NCBI RefSeq assembly: GCF_015082335.1
Contig: NZ_BLRL01000005.1
Coordinates: 186,001-250,000, forward strand
Reading direction: 5' to 3'
DNA: 64,000 nucleotides
DNA from: Moritella sp. F3
GTDB taxonomy: Bacteria; Pseudomonadota; Gammaproteobacteria; Enterobacterales; Moritellaceae
Shown here: positions 1 through 7,290 of the stretch, piece by piece
Numbering within the stretch: the stretch's first letter is position 1
Layout: each line of letters opens with the position of its first letter
Program-made: the position numbers and the translations under genes
Notes under the pieces: generated by a model
The model's input: the letters and a program-made list of their open reading frames with translations, nothing else
Databases searched by the model: none
Told to the model about the DNA's origin: nothing

Positions 1-64
1 TTGATATAGTAAGACTTTGTATTTTATATCACCATGAGAAAGATGTAAGTTTTGTCAGTGCTAT

Positions 65-100
65 AAAAATGCCTATTAGGATTAACTAATAGGCATTTTT
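65..100. terminator. Bidirectional intrinsic terminator
   Basis: A perfect 15-bp inverted repeat (65-79 with 86-100) around a 6-base loop, flanked by A-runs on the left and T-runs on the right, so it can stop transcription from either side. It lies just past the stop of the leftward symporter gene and would also end a rightward gene lying before the window. Confidence 0.85.
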
Positions 101-130
101 ATTACTCAATTATTCTAGAACTGCGATTGG

Positions 131-1513
131 TTAAGCTGTTGTTTGCTCTATCGGCGTTTCAGCTGCTTGACCTTGTTTTGACTTCAATAATCGGCTGGTA
201 ATGGTACCTGCTGTCATTGAACCACTCACATTCAGTGCCGTACGCGCCATATCAATTAATGGCTCAATCGAAATAAGCAGTGCTGCAATTGCGATAGGTA
301 GGCCCATTGCTGGCAATACGATAAGAGCTGCGAACGTTGCACCACCACCCACACCGGCAATACCAAATGAACTGACCATGATAATTGCCACAAGCGATAA
401 GATGAAGCTAAAGTCCATCGGGTCGATCCCAACACTTGGTGCAACCATGACCGCTAGCATAGCTGGATAAATACCCGCACAACCATTTTGACCAATCGTC
501 GCGCCAAATGATGCTGATAGGTTGGCAATTGCTGGTGGCACGTTTAGCTCGTTAATTTGCGCTTCTACATTTAGTGGAATTGTAGCTGCGCTGCTGCGAG
601 AGCTAAATGCAAATGTCAGTACAGGCCAGATTTTTTTGAAGTACTCTGTTGGTTTCACGCCAACAAATGATACTAAGATGCCGTGTACAACAAACATCAG
701 TAAGATCGCCACATAAGACGCAACGATAAAGCCAAGAAGGTTAAGAATATCGCCAGCACTTGATGTTGCGACAACCTTCATCATTAAGGCTAAGATACCG
801 TAAGGTGTGATCGCCATGATCATTTTCACTAAGCGCATTACAATCGCTTGTGATACATCGACAAAAGTTTTGATAGGTTTTGCTAGTTCAGCGTTTTCAG
901 TACTGACTTTAAGCGCTGCAATACCGACTAGAATACCAAAGATAACCACGGCAATAATTGACGTTGAACGTGCACCCGTTAAATCAGCAAATGGGTTAGT
1001 TGGGATAAAGCTCACTAACATTTGTGGAATACTTAAATCACTCACTTGGCCTGCGCGTGATTCGATCACGGTGACACGTGCCACTTCGCGAGCACCTTCA
1101 GTCAGGCCTTCAGCTGATAAGCCAAACAGTTGCGCAATACCAATACCAATAATAGCTGATAGCATGGTTGTAAACAGTAACACACCGATAGTTAAGCCAC
1201 TGATTTTACCAAGTGAACCTGAACGATCTAATTTAACCACCGCCGCAATCATGGATACGAGTACCAATGGCATGATCACCATTTTCAATAAACCAACGTA
1301 ACCTTTACCTACGATATCAACCCAAGCAAGTGTTTCTTGAATGGTGCTGCTGCCTTCGCCGTAGCCAAGTTGTAGTAGTAAGCCAAACACACTACCTGAA
1401 ATAAGACCTAATAAAACCAGGCGTGAAAGGGTATGGCCTTTACGTTGTTGGGTATTTATTAAATAAATGAGGATACCAAACACCGCTAAGTTAGCGGTAA
1501 CTACTAATGACAT
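131..1513 (-). CDS. tcyP: L-cystine / dicarboxylate-type sodium symporter (TcyP-like)
   Basis: Inner-membrane secondary transporter of the dicarboxylate/amino acid:cation symporter (DAACS) family, about 460 aa. The whole length resembles E. coli TcyP (YdjN), which takes up cystine. Visible hallmarks are the serine-rich hairpin TFAFSSRSSAATIPLN, the stretch GATIGQNGCAGIYPAM and a C-terminal ISIEPLIDMARTALNVSGS segment, with many hydrophobic helices. The start is taken at 1513 because AGGAATTC lies just upstream; a longer frame to 1594 lacks a ribosome site and begins with non-family residues. The gene is monocistronic, ends at a strong terminator, and is divergent from ackA. Family is secure; cystine as substrate is inferred from similarity. 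Confidence 0.88.
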   Translation of the reverse strand: MSLVVTANLAVFGILIYLINTQQRKGHTLSRLVLLGLISGSVFGLLLQLGYGEGSSTIQETLAWVDIVGKGYVGLLKMVIMPLVLVSMIAAVVKLDRSGSLGKISGLTIGVLLFTTMLSAIIGIGIAQLFGLSAEGLTEGAREVARVTVIESRAGQVSDLSIPQMLVSFIPTNPFADLTGARSTSIIAVVIFGILVGIAALKVSTENAELAKPIKTFVDVSQAIVMRLVKMIMAITPYGILALMMKVVATSSAGDILNLLGFIVASYVAILLMFVVHGILVSFVGVKPTEYFKKIWPVLTFAFSSRSSAATIPLNVEAQINELNVPPAIANLSASFGATIGQNGCAGIYPAMLAVMVAPSVGIDPMDFSFILSLVAIIMVSSFGIAGVGGGATFAALIVLPAMGLPIAIAALLISIEPLIDMARTALNVSGSMTAGTITSRLLKSKQGQAAETPIEQTTA

Positions 1514-1886
1514 GATGAATTCCTGTGAGTGCTGATAGCTCAAGTAACCTGATAGCACTACTTTGTGCAGTGTTTTTAAGCTATTTAATAACAATGGGTT
1601 GTATTTATTTCAGCAGATTACACTAGTGCCTTTCTTAGCAAAAAGAATTAAATTTCATTAGATATTACTTTTTGACATATAAAGGACTGCTTATTTATTT
1701 CTATTTGGCGTCAACTGTATTTTTTGTTTTATTTGTCAGCATTACGCTTGTTTTTAAATCGATATTCAGAGCGATTTTAGTCGTGCTATAGCTGTCTTAG
1801 ATCAACGTAAATGTAGTTGTTAATGCATTCTAGTGAAAATTAAGTTGAATTATTCAAAAAATGTTGAATAATAGGGGCACATTATA

Positions 1887-1902
1887 AGTGACCTAAGTCA
1901 CA
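1887..1902. promoter_or_regulatory. CRP-like operator upstream of ackA
   Basis: The sequence AGTGA-N6-TCACA matches the CRP consensus TGTGA-N6-TCACA at nine of ten positions and contains a perfect GTGAC-N4-GTCAC inverted repeat. It sits 31 bp before the ackA start in the 419-bp gap between tcyP and ackA. A possible promoter lies at 1845-1873 (TTGAAT, 17 bp, ATAATA), which would put the site just downstream of the transcription start. Nothing else was recognised in this gap. Role is inference. Confidence 0.4.
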
Positions 1903-1932
1903 ACAATAGTTTGAAACAGGAATCATATTCAC

Positions 1933-3126
1933 ATGTCTAACTCATTTGTACTAGTGATCAACTCTGGTAGCTCATCTTTAAAATTCGCGGTAATCGATTC
2001 AAATACTGGAGATGCAGTTCTTAGTGGATTAGGGGAGTGTTTTGGCCTTCCTGAAGCGGTAGTTAGCTGGAAATATGAAGGACAGAAGTCTGAAGAAGCT
2101 ATCACAGGCGAAGGCAATCATCATGAACTTGCAATTAAGCGTATTGTTGCATTGATCGAAACGTTAGGTCTGACTTCAGAACTTGTTGCTGTTGGTCACC
2201 GTATTGTTCATGGTGGTGAGAAATTCACTAGCACAGTAAAAATTGATGAGTCGGTATTAAACGAGATCCGTAACCTCTCTGACCTTGCACCACTGCATAA
2301 CCCTGCTGGTGCAAAAGGTATTGAAGCTGCAATGATCGCTTTCCCATCATTACCACAATTCGCTGTGTTTGATACTGCATTCCACCAAACAATGCCTGCA
2401 AAAGCATTCACTGGCGCAATCTCTCACAAGCTTTACAAAGATTATGGTATTCGTCGTTATGGTTTCCACGGTACAAGCCATTATTTTGTTAGCCGTGAAG
2501 CAGCTAAAATGCTTAACAAACCAGTAGAAGAAAGCAGCTTTATCTCGGTACATTTAGGTAACGGCGCATCTGTATGTGCAATCCGTGATGGTCAAAGTGT
2601 TGATACAAGTATGGGCTTTACACCATTAGCGGGCCTTATGATGGGTACACGTTGTGGTGATTTAGATCCAGGCATCATTGAGTTCCTACTTAAAAAAGGT
2701 TGGACACAAGACGAAGTTTATAAAGAACTGAACACTAACTCAGGCTTTATGGGTGTATCGGGTCTAACAAGTGACTGCCGTGGTATTATCGATGCAATGG
2801 AAAAAGGCCATCAAGGCGCTAAATTAGCATTCCAAGTATTCACATACCGTGTAGCGAAATATATCGCGTCATACATGGTATCGCTTGAATCACTTGACGG
2901 TATTATCTTTACTGGCGGTATTGGTGAAAACGCACTGCCAATTCGTCGTGAAGTATTAGCTTACTTGAAGATTTTTGGCTATAAAGAAGATGAAAAAGCC
3001 AATGAATCTGCACGATTCGGTAATGGCGGATTGATTACTGAAGCAGGTACTCCTGCTGTTATGGTTATCCCAACCAACGAAGAATTTGTTATTGCGCAGC
3101 AGTCGGTTGAATTGCTGACGAAATAA
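1933..3126 (+). CDS. ackA: Acetate kinase
   Basis: Interconverts acetyl phosphate + ADP and acetate + ATP in the cytoplasm, the last step of the Pta-AckA overflow pathway. At 397 aa it has the normal length. The N-terminal phosphate-binding motif VLVINSGSSSLKF, the central VGHRIVHGGEKF, RRYGFHGTSH, the SVHLGNGAS loop and FTGGIGENA near the C-terminus are all present, so the enzyme should be active. A ribosome site (AGGA) precedes the ATG. Unusually for the group, pta does not follow: a terminator ends the transcript and accessory DNA comes next. Two further copies of the last codons of an ackA gene lie at 5042 and 6902 (see findings). Confidence 0.97.
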   Translation: MSNSFVLVINSGSSSLKFAVIDSNTGDAVLSGLGECFGLPEAVVSWKYEGQKSEEAITGEGNHHELAIKRIVALIETLGLTSELVAVGHRIVHGGEKFTSTVKIDESVLNEIRNLSDLAPLHNPAGAKGIEAAMIAFPSLPQFAVFDTAFHQTMPAKAFTGAISHKLYKDYGIRRYGFHGTSHYFVSREAAKMLNKPVEESSFISVHLGNGASVCAIRDGQSVDTSMGFTPLAGLMMGTRCGDLDPGIIEFLLKKGWTQDEVYKELNTNSGFMGVSGLTSDCRGIIDAMEKGHQGAKLAFQVFTYRVAKYIASYMVSLESLDGIIFTGGIGENALPIRREVLAYLKIFGYKEDEKANESARFGNGGLITEAGTPAVMVIPTNEEFVIAQQSVELLTK

Positions 3127-3152
3127 CTTTTGTCTTTTACTATTATATCTAT

Positions 3153-3179
3153 AAGTCGCTGAATTTAAGCGGCTTTTTT
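3153..3179 (+). terminator. ackA intrinsic terminator
   Basis: An 8-bp stem with one G-T pair (3153-3160 with 3068+100 to 3175, that is 3168-3175), a 7-base loop and a following T-run. It lies 27 bp after the ackA stop and separates the gene from the accessory strip. Confidence 0.75.
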
Positions 3180-3288
3180 ATATCTGTTAAAGTGATAGTC
3201 ATACAACAGTGTACAGATATGGACGCTGAACATCAGTATAATAACGATCTATAACTTGTAATTATGGAAGCTAAATTTAAACGCATAT

Positions 3289-3453
3289 CTAGGTGTACAG
3301 TTTTACTTGACCACAACAAAGCTTTCCATGATGTTTAGTACAAGTCCATGCCTCTATGGCAGATTCGTCTACCCAAAATGTAATTGAACCACGTTGAGTT
3401 AACGCACGATTATACTCTGGCCAGTTTGTGACTTTGTTCTTCGACTTACCCAT
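3289..3453 (-). pseudogene. IS903-group-like transposase, N-terminal fragment
   Basis: A 54-residue open frame beginning MGKSKNKVTNW and containing the typical IS903-group N-terminal pattern YNRALTQRGSITFW then VDESAIEAW. The family protein is about 300 aa, so only the DNA-binding N-terminus remains and the DDE catalytic part is missing. After AW the sequence (TCTKHHGKLCCGQVKL) degenerates and ends at a TAG. Confidence 0.7.
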
Positions 3454-3533
3454 CAGATGAACCTTTTTAAATCCGTGATAATGATCGGATCACAAGATTT
3501 ACGAAAGGTTCCCTGATTTAGTCAACAGCGCCC
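3289..3533 (-). mobile_element. Truncated IS5-family (IS903-group-like) insertion sequence
   Basis: One end of an insertion sequence survives. The terminal repeat at 3515-3533 reads, on the minus strand, GGGCGCTGTTGACTAAATC, in the style of IS903-group ends. About 60 bp inside it the transposase begins at 3453 and runs to a stop at 3289. The rest of the transposase and the other terminal repeat are absent, so the element cannot move. It lies in the first segment between ackA and its displaced tail. No other feature was recognised in 3180-3288 or 3534-3657. Confidence 0.7.
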
Positions 3534-3657
3534 AATTAGGGCATCGATAATCCATCGGCCTTTTTGAAACTGTATTTTATTTCGAACCATGACCTAAACC
3601 TCATCACAACACACATTTAAGTATAGTTTACGAGGGCTGAGCATTAGTGGTAATCAG

Positions 3658-3690
3658 AAAGCCCTTTGATTAAGTTCAAAGGGCTTTTTT
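3658..3690. terminator. Bidirectional intrinsic terminator
   Basis: A perfect 12-bp stem (3658-3669 with 3676-3687), a 6-base loop and a T-run on the right, with A-residues on the left. It lies 40 bp beyond the stop of the leftward gene ending at 3732. Confidence 0.8.
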
Positions 3691-3731
3691 ATACTGAATA
3701 AATTACTTATTTAATTGCGATCATGAATATT

Positions 3732-4034
3732 TCATTTATCTTGAAAAACTGTATTACATAAGTTAACTTGTTCTGCATACGACATTTCTGACATTAACTG
3801 TATTTGCTGCTCGGTTGCTCCTAATATTATTCCTTTGCTTTCATTATCAAGGTTATCAATCATCACCAGCATTTTACCACCTATCAAACGTAGCTTATCT
3901 GCTTTTGCTTTATTTGATTCTTTTAGTTCTATACTACAAACAGACGCAATACCAAAAACCTTTCCTGAGCTTATAAGGTCATTAGCCGAAGCGTTAAATG
4001 ATACTAAAAATGCTGCTAGTATTAATTTTTTCAT
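3732..4034 (-). CDS. Small secreted protein of unknown function
   Basis: A 100-aa protein I do not recognise. It starts with a clear Sec signal peptide (MKKLILAAFLVSFNASA, cleavage expected after ASA), leaving about 83 residues with two cysteines (in SVCSIEL and NLCNTVF) that could form a periplasmic disulfide. It lies 9 bp downstream of the 4044-4553 gene on the same strand and probably shares its transcript. The first eight codons are identical in DNA to those of that neighbour, so the leader appears duplicated. Accessory location between ackA and its displaced tail suggests horizontal origin. Confidence 0.7.
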   Translation of the reverse strand: MKKLILAAFLVSFNASANDLISSGKVFGIASVCSIELKESNKAKADKLRLIGGKMLVMIDNLDNESKGIILGATEQQIQLMSEMSYAEQVNLCNTVFQDK

Positions 4035-4043
4035 TTTATCACC

Positions 4044-4553
4044 TTACTTATCAAAATATTTAAATTCATTTTTTAGATAAGTACAGCCTGTTTCACATGC
4101 TATGTAATAACCTGTATAATTGTAATTTGCATACGTTGTGCTTTTGCTAACAACTAACGTATTTCCATCTGTGTTGTGGATTAGGCGGCTTTCAGATATA
4201 TTATTGCTTCTTGTTTTTTCATGCCTTGGCTTAATGCTCTTACCGTAATTGCTATATTCAACGATAAGAGTATCAAATAACGCTATATTTCTTCTAATAA
4301 TGTTATTTAAATCGTTTTGACTTTTAGCATTTATATCGTAATTCATAGAGTATTCAGATATTGCAATTTTATCTGACGATCTCAAAGTTATACTTCTATA
4401 GTTGCGACCTGTTAATGTTTTTGGATTCCAATTACAAAAGTAATTAATGTCATTAAATCTAACCTGTGCGCCCTTCTCATTACATACATCAGTGAATTCA
4501 GATGCTTGCACTGCTGGAGCAATTAGTAACGCTGCTAGTATTAATTTTTTCAT
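4044..4553 (-). CDS. Secreted protein of unknown function
   Basis: A 169-aa protein with a signal peptide (MKKLILAALLIAPAVQA) and a mature part of about 150 residues. It has four cysteines: one pair near the N-terminus (DVCNEKG, YFCNW) and one near the C-terminus (ACETGCTYL). It is rich in Asn, Tyr and Ser, as in soluble periplasmic or surface proteins. I recognise no family. It is the first gene of a probable two-gene leftward unit with the 100-aa protein downstream, and its leader is nearly the same as that protein's. The DNA looks more AT-rich than that of housekeeping neighbours, which fits acquired DNA. Confidence 0.7.
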   Translation of the reverse strand: MKKLILAALLIAPAVQASEFTDVCNEKGAQVRFNDINYFCNWNPKTLTGRNYRSITLRSSDKIAISEYSMNYDINAKSQNDLNNIIRRNIALFDTLIVEYSNYGKSIKPRHEKTRSNNISESRLIHNTDGNTLVVSKSTTYANYNYTGYYIACETGCTYLKNEFKYFDK

Positions 4554-4606
4554 TCTTTAATTCCATGCTTATATTATGACTACTATAAAATATTGAACTT
4601 TTTTAA

Positions 4607-4646
4607 AGTATGTCATTTAGAAACTATTTTCTCTAAATGACATACT
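4607..4646. repeat. Perfect 15-bp inverted repeat
   Basis: AGTATGTCATTTAGA (4607-4621) is exactly mirrored at 4632-4646 around a 10-base spacer. No T-run follows on either strand, so it is not a typical terminator. It sits 54 bp upstream of the secreted-protein pair and may be an operator or a small mobile-element remnant. The rest of 4647-5041 shows no gene I can support. Confidence 0.6.
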
Positions 4647-5041
4647 CGACATTGATGTAGATCAAGGCGTTGTCACTTTAGGGATCGCACTATCCAGAAT
4701 CATTCTTGCTTTTGTATAACCTATTTAAAGAACAACGAAGGTTTGTTGGACTTATCACGAAATATATCTCGTAAACTTAATAATTTACCTGATTACCACT
4801 GTAGTGATACGGTGAAGCTAGCCACTCGATTAGAGGCTGAAGAAGGTTTTCGATAGTAACCTTAATTGGTTTGATTATGACGGGGTAGAAAATTCAATCG
4901 ATGTTGGAAAACAGATATCTCACCATAATTGTATATATTGTAACATTTATAGTGATTTACATCACAACTTCAAGTGAAAAGCTTTCATTTTTCGTGGTTG
5001 CATAGATATTTACAGTTTGTGACTGTAGTACGAGATGTGCA

Positions 5042-5092
5042 CCAACCAACGAAGAATTCGTTATTGCGCAGCAGTCGGTTGAACTACTGTAA
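5042..5092 (+). pseudogene. Displaced 3' tail of ackA, copy 2
   Basis: The 48 bp from 5042 to 5089 match the intact ackA end (3070-3117) at 45 positions. All three differences fall at synonymous sites (Phe TTT to TTC; Leu TTG to CTA). The frame then ends directly with TAA, encoding ...QQSVELL-stop, where intact ackA has ...VELLTK. Homology stops abruptly upstream at the CCA codon. The pattern says this piece once ended a functional ackA of a different lineage. Confidence 0.8.
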
Positions 5093-5177
5093 ATCATCAT
5101 TAAAAATCGATGACGTGAAACCAGCTCTTGTCGCTCCCGTCGATCAGTTAAGATAAATATGATCGGCTGAGTGATTT

Positions 5178-5217
5178 AAAATACCCTCTTTCGTATAGAT
5201 TGAGGGTATTTTTTTGT
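5178..5217. terminator. Intrinsic terminator
   Basis: An 11-bp perfect stem (5178-5188 with 5202-5212), a 13-base loop and a T-run to 5217. It follows the displaced ackA tail and insulates the copper/redox genes that start at 5300. Confidence 0.8.
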
Positions 5218-5244
5218 TTGTTCGACTTATGAGTGCGCAGCATA

Positions 5245-5273
5245 TTGACAATATAGCCAGTCTTATAGATAAT
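5245..5273 (+). promoter_or_regulatory. Sigma-70 promoter for the 5300-6831 genes
   Basis: A consensus -35 box TTGACA (5245-5250), a 17-bp spacer and GATAAT (5268-5273) as -10. Transcription would start near 5280, about 20 bp before the first ATG. The near-consensus boxes predict a strong promoter. Confidence 0.6.
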
Positions 5274-5299
5274 TTGTCGTAATGTAGTAAAAAGAGTTT

Positions 5300-5671
5300 A
5301 TGATGCTAATACCAACGCATTTAATCAAAGTGATCTGTTTGTTGCTCGTGAGTATTGTACTCTCAAGCATGACTGTCTACGCTCCTCTTTCTGCTCATAA
5401 CCTGTCATCTAAAGTTGAAACTACCGAACATGAAGTGCATTGTGATGCTGCATGTATGATGGAAATGCCCCTAGAAGGGAGCTGCTGCGACTTTTTGGAA
5501 AGTAATATTGAAAACCAATGTTGTTTCCCAAACGCAACGACAAGTTATGCCATTATCTCTATGTCAGCGTTGAATGCTCGTCAGCCTTTTACGTTAAGCC
5601 TTATTCATCGAGACATTCCACAAGTTAGTTTAGCTATCCCAGATCTATTGTATCGACCTCCCATCGTTTAA
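5300..5671 (+). CDS. Cysteine-rich exported protein, possibly metal-related
   Basis: A 123-aa protein with an N-terminal hydrophobic segment (residues about 9-32) that is a signal peptide or anchor. Seven cysteines follow in the first two thirds, in HCDAACMME, GSCCDF and NQCCFPN, together with His and Met residues. This composition suits metal binding or disulfides. The C-terminal ending LLYRPPIV resembles small proteins found beside copper-resistance genes, but I cannot assign the family with confidence. It is preceded by a near-consensus promoter. A c-type cytochrome and a DUF411 protein follow on the same strand, which supports a copper or redox role. Confidence 0.65.
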   Translation: MMLIPTHLIKVICLLLVSIVLSSMTVYAPLSAHNLSSKVETTEHEVHCDAACMMEMPLEGSCCDFLESNIENQCCFPNATTSYAIISMSALNARQPFTLSLIHRDIPQVSLAIPDLLYRPPIV

Positions 5672-5816
5672 TATCAGCCTAATACCCACATCCGCACTCC
5701 TATTCGAGTGAGATATACCTATTCTTTTCGTTAACGCGTTTTAGAAAGCATTGACGATCCGAAATATTATCGAATAGAAAAATGTTTTAATGGATAATTA
5801 AAGGTTATAGATACCA

Positions 5817-6365
5817 GTGAAAATATTATTTTTTTGTTCTCTACTTTTATCGATCAATGCTGCCTATGCAGATAGCAAATATTCATTTGAGCAGGGTGAA
5901 CATTTATTCAGAACTGCAGGTGGATACGGCTGCTCGACATGCCACGGTATGTTCGCACAAGGCGGAGGCAATATTGGCGGTGATGTCAGAGGGAAAGGTA
6001 TAGACAAACTTAACAGTGCTTTAGAGAAAGAGCCAACGATGCTGCTACTTAGCAACGTGCTTAATCGAGAACAGCGAAAACTACTTTCCTCATACCTTAT
6101 CGAACTAGGGAAAATGCCATCCGTAGAATGGATAATTGATGGTCAAGTTACTGGTAACAGTGCATCTATAAAAAAAGGTGTGCTAAGTCAGCTAATTCTC
6201 GTAAATAAAAGACTAGAGACAATCAAAGTAGCATTGCCGTTTGTTGCTAAATCCTCATTTATTGAGATTAAGCCATATGAAACCAAAGCAGTTCAATGGA
6301 TACCTAAAGAGGGAACGATTGAACTCGTCTATAAGCAAAATGTGCAAGTTATTCAAACTAAGTAA
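5817..6365 (+). CDS. Periplasmic c-type cytochrome, single heme
   Basis: A 182-aa protein with signal peptide (MKILFFCSLLLSINAAYA) and one heme-attachment motif CSTCH at about residues 40-44, followed by a Gly-rich stretch. The heme domain covers roughly residues 22-100. The C-terminal 80 residues are a separate part with no motif I recognise. The start codon is GTG with AAAGG about 12 bp upstream. It lies 146 bp after the Cys-rich gene and 25 bp before the DUF411 gene, so the three probably form one unit. The axial methionine is not certain; KMPSVEW near residue 100 is a candidate. An electron-transfer role coupled to copper handling is inference. Confidence 0.8.
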   Translation: MKILFFCSLLLSINAAYADSKYSFEQGEHLFRTAGGYGCSTCHGMFAQGGGNIGGDVRGKGIDKLNSALEKEPTMLLLSNVLNREQRKLLSSYLIELGKMPSVEWIIDGQVTGNSASIKKGVLSQLILVNKRLETIKVALPFVAKSSFIEIKPYETKAVQWIPKEGTIELVYKQNVQVIQTK

Positions 6366-6390
6366 TGAATCCAAATTCAAGGAATTTAAA

Positions 6391-6831
6391 ATGAAAACAA
6401 TTACAAAATTAATTGCAATATTAACACTCACGTTTACTTCTGCTGCGTTCGCCAAACCGACGATTGAATTATACAAGTCACCATCGTGTGGTTGCTGCGT
6501 TGAATGGGCAGAAATAATGGAAGAAAAAGGCTATAAAGTGAATGTTCATCACCAACGTGACTGGAGTTCAGTGAATAAAAAATTCGGTATGCCGAGTCAA
6601 TTAAACTCTTGCCACACAGCGGTTGTCGACGGCTATATGGTTGAAGGACATGTGCCAGAAAAGGATATCGCACGTTTGCTTAGCGAACGTCCGAGCGATA
6701 TATCAGGCCTTACTGCTCCAGGTATGCCACAGCACTCGCCTGGCATGGCAGCACCTGGTCAAAAATACAAAGATTTTAACGTGATTGCTTTTGATAAAAA
6801 TGGAAACCTGAGTTTATATACAAAGTATTAA
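6391..6831 (+). CDS. DUF411 family periplasmic metal-binding protein
   Basis: A 146-aa exported protein of the DUF411 family, members of which sit in copper and heavy-metal resistance loci. It has a signal peptide (MKTITKLIAILTLTFTSAAFA), then ELYKSPSCGCCVEW with the conserved Cys-Gly-Cys-Cys cluster, a thioredoxin-like fold pattern, the third conserved Cys-His in LNSCHTAVV, and the GHVPEKDI segment. The C-terminal part has MPQHSPGM, a Met/His motif suited to copper. ATG 6391 is chosen because AAGGAA lies 6 bp upstream; the frame is open further up but overlaps the cytochrome gene. Last gene of the probable operon. Confidence 0.85.
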   Translation: MKTITKLIAILTLTFTSAAFAKPTIELYKSPSCGCCVEWAEIMEEKGYKVNVHHQRDWSSVNKKFGMPSQLNSCHTAVVDGYMVEGHVPEKDIARLLSERPSDISGLTAPGMPQHSPGMAAPGQKYKDFNVIAFDKNGNLSLYTKY

Positions 6832-6901
6832 GATAATAACGAGGTAGGGCTGCGAGTTAGCTCTACCTATACTCAGACACTTCGCTTTATTTGATATTTT
6901 A

Positions 6902-6935
6902 GTTATTGCTCAGCAGTCGGTTTGAACTGCTGTAA
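6902..6935 (+). pseudogene. Displaced 3' tail of ackA, copy 3
   Basis: The last 11 codons of an ackA gene (Val-Ile-Ala-Gln-Gln-Ser-Val-Glu-Leu-Leu-stop) are recognisable. Ala is the synonymous codon GCT and one T is inserted at 6923, breaking the frame. Past the stop, 6936-6985 resembles the sequence after copy 2 (ATCA, GATGA, GCTCTTGT in the same order) and here ends in a complete terminator. The gap 6832-7290 otherwise shows only a weak hairpin at 6842-6868. Confidence 0.75.
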
Positions 6936-6967
6936 ATCACCAATTTTACAAAATAGATGAGGTAAAG

Positions 6968-6992
6968 ACCGCTCTTGTAGCGGTTTTTTTTT
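6968..6992 (+). terminator. Terminator after the third ackA tail
   Basis: ACCGCT (6968-6973) pairs with AGCGGT (6979-6984) around a 5-base loop, followed by a run of eight or more T. It is probably the original ackA terminator, now left nearly 4 kb from the gene. Confidence 0.8.
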
Positions 6993-7290
6993 AATTTTTT
7001 TAATTAATTTAATCATCAATGTTGTCGCTCCTTACCTGTAAGTTTGATCTTGTTAAATATAATAAATTTGATAAAGGTCACATCTTATTAACTGCCTTTG
7101 CAACCTTAATTTAACATTAAACACTGTGTTTTGATCCCGTAGCAATACTTTATCTTGTGCGAGGAGCTGTATCGGTGTCTAGTATAGTTAGGTATGTTGA
7201 TGGTATGTCCCTTTAATTTTAGTGCTCTATGTATTTACCATTTTCTTGTTTGTATTTGACTCTTTTTATTGAAGTGTTAAGGATGAAAAC

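Noticed and set aside
807..1301. A 164-aa plus-strand open frame
   Set aside because: It is the antisense shadow of the tcyP gene, with low-complexity Thr/Ile/Ser composition and no ribosome site.
3127..3731. Search for pta directly after ackA
   Set aside because: No phosphotransacetylase sequence is present here or elsewhere in the window.
4974..5156. A 60-aa open frame running over the second ackA tail
   Set aside because: It reads the tail in the wrong frame and has no ribosome site or protein-like composition.
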